From the NCBI RefSeq assembly GCF_029784155.1, contig NC_073693.1, positions 336,428,023-336,492,022 of the forward strand: a DNA stretch of 64,000 nt, read 5' to 3'. Shown in pieces: positions 25,169 to 36,145 of the stretch. The position numbers and the translations under genes were made by a program. This DNA comes from Uranotaenia lowii (taxonomy: Eukaryota > Arthropoda > Insecta > Diptera > Culicidae). Under the pieces are notes generated by a model. It did not search any database. It worked only from the letters and a program-made list of their open reading frames with translations, and had not been told where the DNA came from. Position 1 is the stretch's first letter, and each line of letters opens with the position of its first letter.

Positions 25169-26701
25169 TGCTTGTTGTGTAGCGTTCTTGAGTTATTGAT
25201 AAAATAAAATTCTTTAATGTTTATTTTCACTCGAGCTGTAAACCGAGTTTTATACATCAAAAGTTTCATGATTAGGGTTTTTGATATAGATAATCGTGAT
25301 GTCATAACGCAAAAATCACCAATTGCAGTAATTTTCGGTTTTGTTCGAATTTAATTTTGCATTTTTTCTGTCAATAATGTTTTTAAATAAAAAGCATAAG
25401 GGTGCTTCATACAATTAGGGGTAAAAAATACTACAAAAACATCTACTAGCTGAAATCATGAAAATTATTGGTTGGATGGATGAAAGTTTGTAATTAACAA
25501 ACGCGTATTGCCATTGTCATTTAGTCAATCCGTCATAATCCGGGTAAAGTTCACATCTATTGATTGATTTTTTTTTAATTTTCTATTAGAACCAAAATCT
25601 TTAAGAAACTATCTCACGATGTGAGAAACTATGTCATGATCATTTTGTTATCATGGTTACTTTATAATACTATATTAAAATAAAAATTGAACAAGTGTAT
25701 ATATGTATACACAAATGTTGCATCTAACTCTGCATTATGCACCTTTTGACGGGATATTACTGAAGTATCGAAAAATTACAAAAATTATAAAAATTACAAT
25801 ACACATCACAAAAAAACTCAAAATATAAAAATATGTAATTCAAAATTTACAAAATTTCTAAATTTACAAAATTTACAAAATTTACAAAAACTTCAAATAT
25901 TACAAAAAAAAAAACAAAAACATCAATACAAATGATTGAAATTATAAAAAGTTTCAAAAAATTACAATTACAAAAAGCTACAAACACTGCAGAAATTATA
26001 AAAATAAAAATAAAAAAAAAGCAAATCACACTTTTTGCATTTGTGTTTATTAGTGCTTTCGTCATTTCTTATAGTTGGCTATCCAAATTTTTTGTCACCT
26101 TAAATTTTTTTTTCGTAAATTTTTAATTCTTTTTTTCAATTTTCATACTAAGTTTCTATATAACATCGTCTTTGTGACTACCCTAATGAATGTTTAAGCA
26201 GCTTTAGTAATTCAAAAGAAGAAAACTGAGGAAGGCATAGAGGTCGGTCAATGCAGCAAAAAAGCTTCATAATTGAATTGCTTTAGCAAAAGTTTTGACA
26301 ATTTTTGTCAGAAATTTCGTTAAAGCGTTGTTCTTATGAAGTTTGCCAGATGTCAAAAAAAATTATTCTTAGCTCGTTCATATTTTTTTAAACAATTTTT
26401 TTTATGTTGAATCTTTTAATCATATTAAAAAAACTTGATAAATTGTTTTTTTTTTATTTCACCAATTATTCATTTTTAAAACCCTATTATTCTTGATGTT
26501 TACGAGTTTTGATCACCGCCAATAGTTGTTATCTTTTTAAGTTGATATTTTTCGATGATTGTCGAGTCAAATAATAACAATTTCTTTACGTTTTGGCCTA
26601 CTGGATTGTTTCAGCCATCTTCAGAAAAACTTGTTGTTATTCTTGTTGAAAAACTTCATCGAATATTTTAAATTTTATGCTGGAATACAAATATACTAAC
26701 A
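25169..26701. other. AT-rich DNA with a degenerate 9-bp array
   Basis: 25770-25990 is a decayed array of TTACAAAAA-like 9-bp units. At 26588-26634 the minus strand reads CTGAAGATGGCTGAAAC followed by GCCAAAACGT, a tail resembling Penelope-type 3' ends. No gene. Confidence 0.5.
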
Positions 26702-27176
26702 TAAGGTTGCCAGAATTTTTTCAGCACGTAACCGGGCCGGACAATCCGGGCAATTTTCTATAAAAACTTGGCAATACCGGGCACTTCATTTCTAAATTGA
26801 CGACCGGGCAATATCCGGGCAAATTTTGTCAAAACCTAGAAATCACTCAACAAAAATTAAGATAAAAAAAAACAAAAAAACATTCTCATCAAGATTCATA
26901 AACAGATTTTAAATCGTATTTAAGGTTTCAAAAAATCCTTTCTTGATTATTTTTGCAAAATCCGCTCAGAAATTGTTGTTTCGATGGCTAAATAAAAAAA
27001 TTAAAACACAATTTAATTTATTTTTGTGTGATTTGCCAAATAAAGTGAAAAAATCCGGGCAAAATCCGGGCATTTTTCAATGAAATCCGGGCAACCGGGC
27101 TAGGCCGGACTGTTCTCAAACTTTGTATCAAACATTCGGGCAAGCCCGGATTAAACCGGACAATCTGGCAACCCTA
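26702..27176. mobile_element. hAT-type MITE with CCGGGC-rich body
   Basis: 12-bp terminal inverted repeats TAAGGTTGCCAG / TAGGGTTGCCAG (one mismatch) with a perfect 8-bp flanking duplication TACTAACA (26694-26701 and 27177-27184). The body has repeated CCGGGC words and ends. An 8-bp duplication is the hAT signature. A decayed relative lies at 54749. Confidence 0.88.
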
Positions 27177-27262
27177 TACTAACACATAGGTAATAGAAAT
27201 TCTGATTATGTTTGTTGTTGTTATTTTTTTTTTAATTTCTACTGATTAATGGGTATTAGGAT

Positions 27263-27650
27263 CAAGGTTGCCGAAAAGAATTCTATGTTTTGAAGTAAAC
27301 AAATTCTGAGATTCTGTGATTTTATCCAAAATTTCTATGATGGTTTTCTGGGATGCTATTTCCTTTAATTTAATAAAAAAATTCATGATAAATTGAGTCT
27401 GTATTACTTTATTGTATGGAAAAATCAATTAACATTACAAATCTTATTATACTTTTCTAATTCAAAGTAAGAAATCTATATTTTATATTGGACAAAAAAT
27501 TATTCTTTTGTATATCCATTAACATTACGGAAAATTATGTAAAATCCGTAAATATTTCAAAATTCTGTGTTCTGTGACACAGATTTTGTGAAGAAAATTT
27601 GCTCAAAATTCTGTGAAATTACAGAATTTTCTGTGATATCGGCAACCTTG
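27263..27650. mobile_element. Second hAT-type MITE
   Basis: Terminal inverted repeats CAAGGTTGCCGA at both ends, flanked by ATTAGGAT (27255-27262) and ATAAGGAT (27651-27658), an 8-bp duplication with one mismatch. The body has repeated TTCTGTG words. It lies only ~80 bp from the previous element and shares the GGTTGCC end motif. A similar body segment (TTCTGTGACGCTATTTCC) occurs near 54155. Confidence 0.82.
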
Positions 27651-27658
27651 ATAAGGAT

Positions 27659-28727
27659 GCAGCCAAATGGGTTATGTAAAATTTCGCAAGCTGACCATAT
27701 AAATTGATAGATTGGCCTAAAAAACTGACCTATTCTGTTGACTTAAGTATTTCAAAAATTAGCAAAGAGGGGGAAAGTTCGATTTTATTTTACGGTATAA
27801 CACTAGATGTCACTAGATCACTAGATACTCTAGATAAGATAAAACTTGCAAAACGAACTCAAATTAATTAACTTAATTTTTGTCATTTTCAGCTGAACTG
27901 TCCAAATAAGCTGACTTTAGTTAAATTTACATTATCGAGTTCTAGAAAGCCGACTTTAGACCAAAATATTTTTACCTCGATATAAATTTGGCATCAAAAT
28001 TAAATTTCCGCCGGTTACCCCGAAATCAACCCCATATTTGAACTGCTTCAACTTTAGATCGCGTTGATCGGGACCCTCTCACAGCTTATTTTGTGAGACA
28101 ATCTCAGTTTTTCCTAATTTTACTAAAAAGTAAGTAGTAGTAAAGTATCTCTCTTCCTGATGCCCGCGAAATGTTCAAAATTTATGAAATAAATAGTATT
28201 TAAGTGTATCAAGCTTGTGTGAAAGTTTCATTGAAAACATATCAACTGTGAGAGAAATGGTATTCTGTCAAAGTTGGAAGTTTATGTGCTGTTCTGCGCG
28301 ATTTTATTCTTTTTTGAACGCAACTGCATGTATGAGGTAAATTTTGATAATTCGAACTAATATTTTTACTATTGAATCATTATTTTTTTTGTATCACTTG
28401 CTCGATTTTTATTAAACCTTTAATTTTGTCTGTGTGTTAGTAACTCTCCACTTTAGATATTTTTTCTGGTTAAAAATTGATTCTAGGTTAAAATTAATTC
28501 TAGGCCTAGCACATAGTCCAATGCCAAATTTGGGGATCGGACCTTGGAAAGAGATGGCGCAATGAGCTTAAAATTTATGTAATGAAATTATGAAAAATTT
28601 TGTTTGAAAGGAACTTGAAAACCCAGTTTTGAACCATATTCTTAAGTCTTTAGCGGCGATTTATTTTCATTATAGTTTTCCACGAAGTTTTAATTATGAC
28701 AAATATTTCATCCCAAGATCCCATTTA
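27659..28727. other. Non-coding DNA
   Basis: No gene or element recognised. AT-rich. Confidence 0.5.
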
Positions 28728-29685
28728 AAGAGTGATACGGTCAAAAGTTGGTCAACATCAACTTGACGTATTTCTTTCAATTTTGCCCTTGAAAAACCTG
28801 ATCACCCCTCATTTTGAAGGTGTGTGTGTGTAGAATGTTGCTCCTTTTTTGATTTTGTAATTCACTCTTCAGTTGTCACAATGCCGTCCAAAGAAAAAGA
28901 GCAGCAAAATTTTGCTCGCGCATCGCGAAAATCCGAGCTAAAAGTTGCCAAATCAACCATTACAAATGTAAAGTGTTTGGAGAACGTTTGTCGACAGCCA
29001 GGAAGTCTGGATCGGAGGCATATCGAAAACCGGAAGCCGCTGAGACGACAAAAAGAGTTGCCGGTAGTTTTAAGCGAAACCCTAACCTCTCTCTCTCCGA
29101 GATGCCGCAAATAAGCTAGGTGTATCGTCTACAACCGTGCATCGAGCCAAAAAACCAGCCGGACTATCGACTTTCAAGAAGGTAGTGACTCCAAATCGCG
29201 ATTATAAACAAAATACGATGGCCAAAGCGCAATCCCGGAGGCTGCACACGACAATGCTGACGAAGTTTTACTGCGTGGTAATGGACGACGAAACCTACGT
29301 CAAAGCCGACTACAAGCAGCTTCCGGGACAGGAGTTTTATACGGCAAAAGGAAGGGGGAAGTTAGCAGATATTTTCAAGCACATGAAACTGTCAAAGTTC
29401 CTAAACCTAAAGAAGACCAAAAAAGCTGCTAAGGACGAGCAGCAATTCAAGGCAAACTGGCTTTCTGCGGCGAAGAAGGTGGACAAGATGGCTGTACAAA
29501 ATCTGATGGCAGGGGTTAAGCGTAAGGCCAGGCAATTCGGATTTGGAAAAGCGGAAGCCTAACTATATTTTCCCGAATTTTATACTATCTATACTTGAAA
29601 AAGAAATTTAATTTCATTTTTTAAATAAATGATTCCACCGATTTACACGCGTTTTCCCTTGACCAAATTTTGTGATATTATATTA
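28728..29685 (+). mobile_element. Internally deleted mariner-type element (ITmD37E-like)
   Basis: Left terminus AGAGTGATACGGTCAAAAGT; right terminus is a degraded inverted match (TTGACCAAATTTTGTGATAT). The strong similarity of both ends to mosquito ITm elements is from memory and inexact. It encloses a transposase relic, listed separately. Ends are accurate to a few bases; a TA precedes the left end (28726-28727 region), the right flank is unclear. Confidence 0.75.
28881..29562 (+). pseudogene. ITmD37E-like mariner transposase, catalytic core deleted
   Basis: In intact relatives this cuts and pastes the element at TA. The probable start is MPSKEKEQ at 28881; an upstream in-frame ATG lies in the terminal region. 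The N-terminal helix-turn-helix DNA-binding part is degraded and changes frame near 29095, where DAANKLGVSSTTVHRAK continues in another frame. The first catalytic Asp is seen in VVMDDETYVKADYKQLPGQ. After KLSKFLNLKK the sequence jumps to the C-terminal tail (QNLMAGVKRKARQFG), so the second Asp and the Glu of the catalytic triad are missing. A frameshift plus a core deletion leave it inactive. Confidence 0.82.
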
Positions 29686-30538
29686 AGTAGGTATATTGAG
29701 TTTTAAAAATCAGCTTCTGGAAGGTCAATTAACGAAAAAAACATGAAAGGTTCTCTATCGACGCTTATGCACCCGTTTGTGAAACTGTTCTATGATTATC
29801 GAAATGAAGACGAAATATTGTCAAAATTAATCCTTCAAAAACAATCAAATTATAAGTACACTCGGTTGATAAATAACAAAATTATTGGTGAAAACCGTTT
29901 TTTTTTTTGTTCATTCCGGATAAAATCCACATAATTCCATACAAACTCAGGTTTGTTGCGCAATTCCTCTCCGTAGTATAATCTGGCCTAAATTTTGCAT
30001 GGGACCTTGTGCTATTAAATATTTGAATTTGAATTATTTTGTTATTCAGTTAAAAGTCTCATTTGGTGGATTTTATGTGAATATGGGATTCGATTTGAAT
30101 TTTCTAGTATCACTCTATCAGGTGGAAATTTCAGTTTAAGACAGTATTTTTAAAATAATTTTTTAAGAAATTTATTTACTTTGAAAGTCTTATGAATTTG
30201 TTTGATATAAAATGTTAATCTATAAAGATTACCATGTTTACATATTTTTAGAATCTCATTGCATTCATTTCACGGATATTTACTTTGTATGACATAATGC
30301 CAGCAAGCAATAGAATCTATTAGCCGGTTTTTTTTAAATTCTAATATGAATATATTACTAGGAACCTGATCATTTTGCATGATTTTTAATCAAATCACAT
30401 ATAACTACCTGCTTTATAATTCAAAAATATGCTTTTATAAAATCGAAGAGGATTTCATTTTAATGATCGTTAGTTTATACTCGAATCGAGTTTTCAACAA
30501 GTGCAATTTTTTATGTTTTCATTATAGACGGTTTAAAA
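29686..30538. other. AT-rich non-coding DNA
   Basis: No supported gene or repeat. Confidence 0.5.
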
Positions 30539-30888
30539 CAGGGGTGAGCCACTTTTTGAACCAGTGGGCCAATTTAAATTTTTAATCTTGTCGGCGGGTC
30601 GCACTTAAAATATTTTTTTTGTGATAATTATCAGAACTTCACATCATTTTTCACAACTACAATTTTTTGGCGAAAGCAAATCTGAAAAAACAGTAATTTA
30701 ACACGGCTTTTCAAATGCCCGGTATTGAAAAGGTACCTTGCTAAATCTTTGTCATTTTGGAATTTTCTCAATTTTTTAATAGTACTTCTTGGCGAACATT
30801 CGTTCTTACAACATTCTTGTTTAAATCACTTCCATTCAAAAATATTTTGGAGCTTACCACAGTGAAAACTAAAAGTGTGCAGGGGGTA

Positions 30889-31125
30889 CCCTTATTCTGC
30901 GCCGCGCGTGAGGTGACGATAGTCGAGTCACCTGATTCCAGTAGTCGATTTAGGTGAGAAACGTCTTTAAGAATGAACTTTTTGAGTTCTTATCCTAATC
31001 TAGTAGTCACCGTGAGTGACCGATCGTATGCTCTGTCACATCGGATTTGGGAATAAGGTGACAAGACTCACGTGACTCCGACTCGAATCGACTATCGTCA
31101 CCTCACGCGCGGCGCAGAATAAGGG
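30889..31125. mobile_element. GC-rich MITE with ~38-bp inverted termini
   Basis: Perfect inverted termini start CCCTTATTCTGCGCCGCGCG and run through GAGGTGACGATAGTCGA; 237 bp in all. The interior is rich in GTGACT/AGTCAC words. Target duplication is unclear because of the flanking G runs. Confidence 0.85.
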
Positions 31126-31855
31126 GGACAGTTTTAAAGAAATCACAGTCTTCTTAGCGTTGCACGTTGAATCGCTATTTGACTTTCTGTGATTTTTTTT
31201 TCACCATTAAAACTTGTCCTAAAAGCCTAGATTTTTTCCTACAAACGTTAAAAAACTCGTTCGATTAAGTTAAAGTTCGGTATGTTCAATTTCACGTATT
31301 TTTAGGCAACTATATTCAAAGCTTCATTCTTGATTTTAGAATTTTTATCCACTTATTTATCATTTTTAATCTTATTTAGATATCATTGCGATAGGATCTT
31401 TAAAGCTATATTTTGACTCTGGTAATGTGGAATGCGAATTATAAGTGAAATAACTCAATTTATCGATATATATGATAAATTTTCTTTAAAATTTCTAAAA
31501 AAAAGCACCACAGATAATCGTCAAAGATATTTTGATTGGAATCATAGAATTTCAGATATCAATTGTTTTTATCAAGAACTTATAATTTTTGTGGGTTAAT
31601 CCATGTTGATAAACAATCTAAAGTCGTTCACCCAGGCTTTATTATTTAACTTTCGTAATTTTCACACGTACATCACAAGTTTTTGGTTTGTTTTTTCCAG
31701 CATTTGAATGCTGACAGAACAAGCTTTTTGCCGAATTGGATAGAAAATTTAAAAAAAATCTGCTGAGCATATTTTTTTATCATCCAACTTTATATTTTTG
31801 CTTGAAATAAAAATAGGTAATGACTTCACTTAACTGACTTCGAAATTCCTTTGAC

Positions 31856-32996
31856 CAGTGTTCGGCACAAAAGCGCTAATCCGCTATTCGCTAGTTAGTC
31901 CGCTAACTTTTTGTTGGCGGTTTAATTTTGCCGCTAAGTTTAGATTGGTCTAGTGAATTAAAAAGTTCCGCTATTTTTAGGTTCCGCTAATTGAAGACCG
32001 CTAACTTTCATATATTTGTATCAATCTCTAACATTATTAGTGACAGAATAATTTTGTTTGTTATTTATCAAATTAAGGTGACATTGGGCATCATCCTGAT
32101 TGCTTGATTGGATCAGTTGAAGGAATGTGTACTCGAGTTAGAGAAAATATGTATTTAGTGTTATTTTTCTCCCTTTTACCACTTTTTTTTCGCAACTTTT
32201 ACAGAAGAAAATAACATTTGTTTTCAAATGGTTGAGATATTTACTTTTCACAATACAGTTTTTAAGAGATTTTACAGATCAGTTCATATAAAAATAAGAT
32301 AAAATTACCATTGAAGCCTTCGTTTTAAGTTCAAATACAAATTGTATATATTTTTACTTTTAACAATGCTCCTGCAAGTATAAAACAGAGGAGAACAGTT
32401 TAAAGACTTTTAATGATGATAATGCAAAATAATGCAAAAAAAAAAAACAAAATTAAATGAATTGCACAAAAGATTATTTGCCACGAAATTGCACACTATC
32501 TACTTTGCACAAAACTGATAAATCTAGTAAATTTTTAATTAAAATTTTAATTAAAAAAAAAGAGATATCTCCCATCTTCCACATTATGTTCTTTTGCTGT
32601 TGTAATTGTTCGAAAATTCGATTTTTTTAAATAGTAGAACACAGAGAGTTGTTAACATTCCCATCTTTGACAGTTTTTGTTTTGCTCATATAATTGTTTG
32701 AAAATTCGATCAATTTATCTAATTTCAAATTAAATTTGTGTTTGAAACATTATTTATTCCCCCTTGAGGAAGGAGATGGAAAAATCGAAGTGGGGAGCGG
32801 CGTGACAAAAGAATAATTAGATATTTGTTCCGGCCTTTATGTTGGTCAACAGTAAGTGATTAGCGATTAGCGTTTTAAACTTAAAGAGATAACTTTTTCG
32901 GCACATTTTGCGTATTTTATTAGCGACCGCTAACTTTGAATGAGTTAGCGATCTAATTAGCGGCGCTATTTTTTCAGTTAGCGATGCCGAACACTG
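31856..32996. mobile_element. hAT-type MITE, TIR CAGTGTTCGGCA
   Basis: Inverted termini CAGTGTTCGGCA / TGCCGAACACTG with a perfect 8-bp duplication CCTTTGAC (31848-31855 and 32997-33004). 1141 bp, no coding capacity. Subterminal CGCTAA/TTAGCG words are repeated many times near both ends, as expected for transposase-binding subterminal repeats. Confidence 0.92.
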
Positions 32997-33315
32997 CCTT
33001 TGACTATGTGTAGGTTCCGATTTTTGGCTGTTCTTCCGACTCACTTGAATGGATTTTGCTCTTAAAGTGGTACTAATTTAATAATAAGGAAAAACATATG
33101 CTGAATAAAAAAAACATTCCAATATAACGTTATACCAATAAACAATATTGCATTTAAGCCTTTAACAGAACATAATAAACGCTTAAAATGCCAGAAAAAA
33201 GTTAACAATCTGAAATTTTCCTAACTATCCATTGTAGAAAAAAGATAAGGCATAGACATTTGAAAAAAAAGCTTCGCGGGCCGCACATAATGGTCTCGCG
33301 GGCCACAGTTCGATT

Positions 33316-35883
33316 GAAAACGTTCACTGAAGAAGGTTGTAAGTTGCTATCGAAATACCGGTATATGAACTTTTCATTTACCGTGGTTGAATTAAAAGGA
33401 ATCTTTCGATTGCTTTGATTCAGTTGAAAATAGCATTGAACTGTTCTCAAAAAGTTTGAAAAAAACGTCCAATTTTCGACATTTTGTGATGTTTAAAGGA
33501 ATCATGAATTGAAAAAAAGTAGAATTTTCATGTCGCCACAACAATTAAAAATAAATTCCTTCATCACCGATTCTAGGGCGTAAACTTGCAGTGATTATTC
33601 GTTAATTCATATCGGGCTTAAAATATGGCTTATTCATCATCATTTTGCAATATTTTTTTTGACACAGCTAAGGTTTTGACAAAGTTATGTTTCAAATCAA
33701 GAATAGTTGTTGAAATCAATTTAGTTTCATAATAAAATTTTCAAATTTCAACGATAACGTCTTCAACTCTTTATAAAGGTAACTGAAAATCTTTTGATGG
33801 AAAATGAAGCTCTAGAAATAACCTTTCTCATGGTGTGCAATTCATTTTTAATAGAGAAAAATAAAAATCGGTTGTCCAATTGAGGGGTGCTTGGAATGGG
33901 TCTTACTGATATTCATGGTTTCAAAAATTTCATATTCAGCTTAAGCACGAATACTCATCGAAGGGAAGGATGAACTCAATTAAGCAATTGTCTTAAAGTA
34001 AAACACCATCGCCCCAGGATACGTTCGTGCGCGATGAGCAACGTTGACATGGTCGTTCCAATTTAAAACTGTGACAAATCCATGACGGCACTTCCTTTAA
34101 CATGTATCTAGCAAGCGAGCCCTCTGTCACTGAAGGGCTGCTCATGGCTTTTCTCAGCGTTACCGTGTGTAGGCTTCTCCTAGATACACTTACATGTCAT
34201 TAAGTGGCAGTTGTCATAATTCACTAGCAGTGCCATAAATAAGGCAAGCCATCGCACCCAAAACCTTCCATCAAGATCCAATTTGAACGAGGCGTAATTC
34301 CTGCTCTGCGGTGATCACAAACAACTTCACCATTGGGGACCCACTAGGCCTAGGCTGAGCTGTCACTTTGCGAGAACACCCTTCTCACCCTTCTCATTCA
34401 CCACCCATGGAGGGACGTTCGGATGAATGGATAGATAGATGGATAGATGGACGGATTAGTACTTATAGAGGATACTATCTCTATAGAACGATAGCTGGTG
34501 GTGGCCAAGCGCGTGACCACAATCAATCAATTGTCGCAGATTGAAACGTTTGTCTCGAGCCAGGGCTGACGGTGTGAGCTGAGGAGGCTCGCTCGCTCAG
34601 TCGCTTCGTTTGGCGTCGAATGGCGTCAATTCCAGCAATATTTAGTAGAAGCAGCATTGGGGTGATGAAGAGGGTTTAAACCGGGCAGAAGAGTACAGAG
34701 TAGGTATCGATTCGAATGCTTTTCCGCGCGAACGGAATTGATTGCAACATAGTCAAAGTCGAACAACGACATCGTCGTCGTCGAAACGAGACTTTGGATT
34801 TGCCTTTGGGGTTCCTCGTGCTCTGGACAACGAAAACTCATCTGTGAAACAAATTGAAACTATAGAAGGTTCACGGAGACGAAACCCTCTCTCCTCCTGA
34901 AAGCCGGCAGCCTAGCAACTCTACGCGACACTGACACCACAACATTGGGTCTCGCTCGAAATGACTCGCTTGAAGCCACTCTGACTGAAGATACAAGCAG
35001 CTGCATCAACCATAGGTCCAGCACAAAGTCGAACCGTCTCCCCCCTTCGGTTGCTTAAAGCTAGTACATTTTCCAGCATCCAATGACGCCGGGGCCGCAT
35101 CCAATCCAATGCACTGCAACTGTAGGCATGAAAGTGGGTACGCAAATTAGTGCTTTCAACTAACTTTAACCCGGCGAGCGAGCGATGAGATGAGTGCAAC
35201 AGATGTACCTACCCTTAGCTCTACTCTAGCAAACATTCATTGGAGGCAAGGGTTGATTGGTTCGAAATTGTGAAATATCGGTCGCTTCTTACTATACCTA
35301 TGCATAAGGGAGAATGAGGATACTGAATCCCATAGCTATATCTCGTAATTAAAAACATTAAAATGAAAAATTGAAATTTCTTTATTTCTTATGATAACTT
35401 TTAAATCATCTTCAAACACATTTTTATAGTTCCATTGCCTCTCACACACAGAAAACAATATTTCTTGTAAAAATGATTATTTTGGAACGTTTTTGAAAGA
35501 AAATGAGTTTTGTTGTATTAGACTTTGCGCCATTTTGAATCGTTATCACAATCAAACAACTTTAATAATGCTTTGCATTTTTAAACAAAGACAAAAAAAT
35601 ATGTCTATATAGTTATAAGACGTTTCGGCTTCTCAGCAACAAGAAGTGAGCGCTAGAAGACAAACAATATAAAAACAACCGAAACTTTATTGTTAATTAT
35701 TCAATTTACTCTGATTGGTAGGAAAAAAACAATAGAATTAGCCAAGATCCCACCATTTGACAAACAGTTCACTATCCATATCCCTGATGATGGCCAAGAT
35801 CATAGCCGAAAAAGTGCTATTTATGGACTACATTCACCAGTAGAAAAATCAAATATTCAATGAAAAATACGCCAACACGATAG
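33316..35883. other. Non-coding DNA with GC-balanced island 34000-35230
   Basis: 33316-33990 is AT-rich. 34000-35230 is the longest balanced-composition segment on this side of the window, with a short GATA tetranucleotide run near 34430. No frame is recognisable. It could be regulatory DNA or untranslated exon. At 35620-35636 the minus strand reads CTGAGAAGCCGAAACGT, like a Penelope 3' tail. Confidence 0.4.
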
Positions 35884-36124
35884 TGTAAAGGTATTCCGAA
35901 CAATAAAATAAGAACTTGCCACACTATTGAATTCCGATTATCAAAAAACCTCTTTATTTTCACTGCTTCATAAAACACGTCCAAAACCTCGCACGCACTA
36001 AAACCGAATCCCCTTTCCCGCTCGTGACACTTGACAGTTCTCCGTTCTTTCAGGATGGATAATCTTGAACAGGTACCATCATTCGTTGTATAGTTGTATG
36101 TGTTGTTCGGGGTGCGCCCCTACA
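35884..36124 (-). repeat. Probable 3' LTR of the gypsy element
   Basis: On the minus strand, a purine tract GAGGGGGA directly precedes TGTAGGGGCG, and the segment ends CCTTTACA, giving a TG...CA-bounded LTR of 241 bp just past the pol stop. It contains an AATAAA. The matching 5' LTR is not in the window, so the boundaries are inferred. Confidence 0.6.
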
Positions 36125-36145
36125 TCCCCCTCAAAACATCCTGAA

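Larger units (their letters stand above)
30539..33315. mobile_element. Possible decayed hAT element hosting two nested MITEs
   Basis: The left edge reads CAGGGGTGAGCCAC followed by GTGGGCC and GGCGGGTCGCAC; at the right edge the minus strand reads CTGTGGCCCGCGAGACC and GCGGCCCGCGAAGC. CAGGGGTG plus inverted GGCCCGC-rich subterminal sequence is common in hAT elements. No transposase and no clean right terminus or duplication were found, so this is tentative. Confidence 0.4.

Noticed and set aside
34626..35199. Minus-strand frames of 71 and 92 codons in the 34-35 kb island
   Set aside because: No recognisable motif, and balanced composition alone produces such frames; left as non-coding island.
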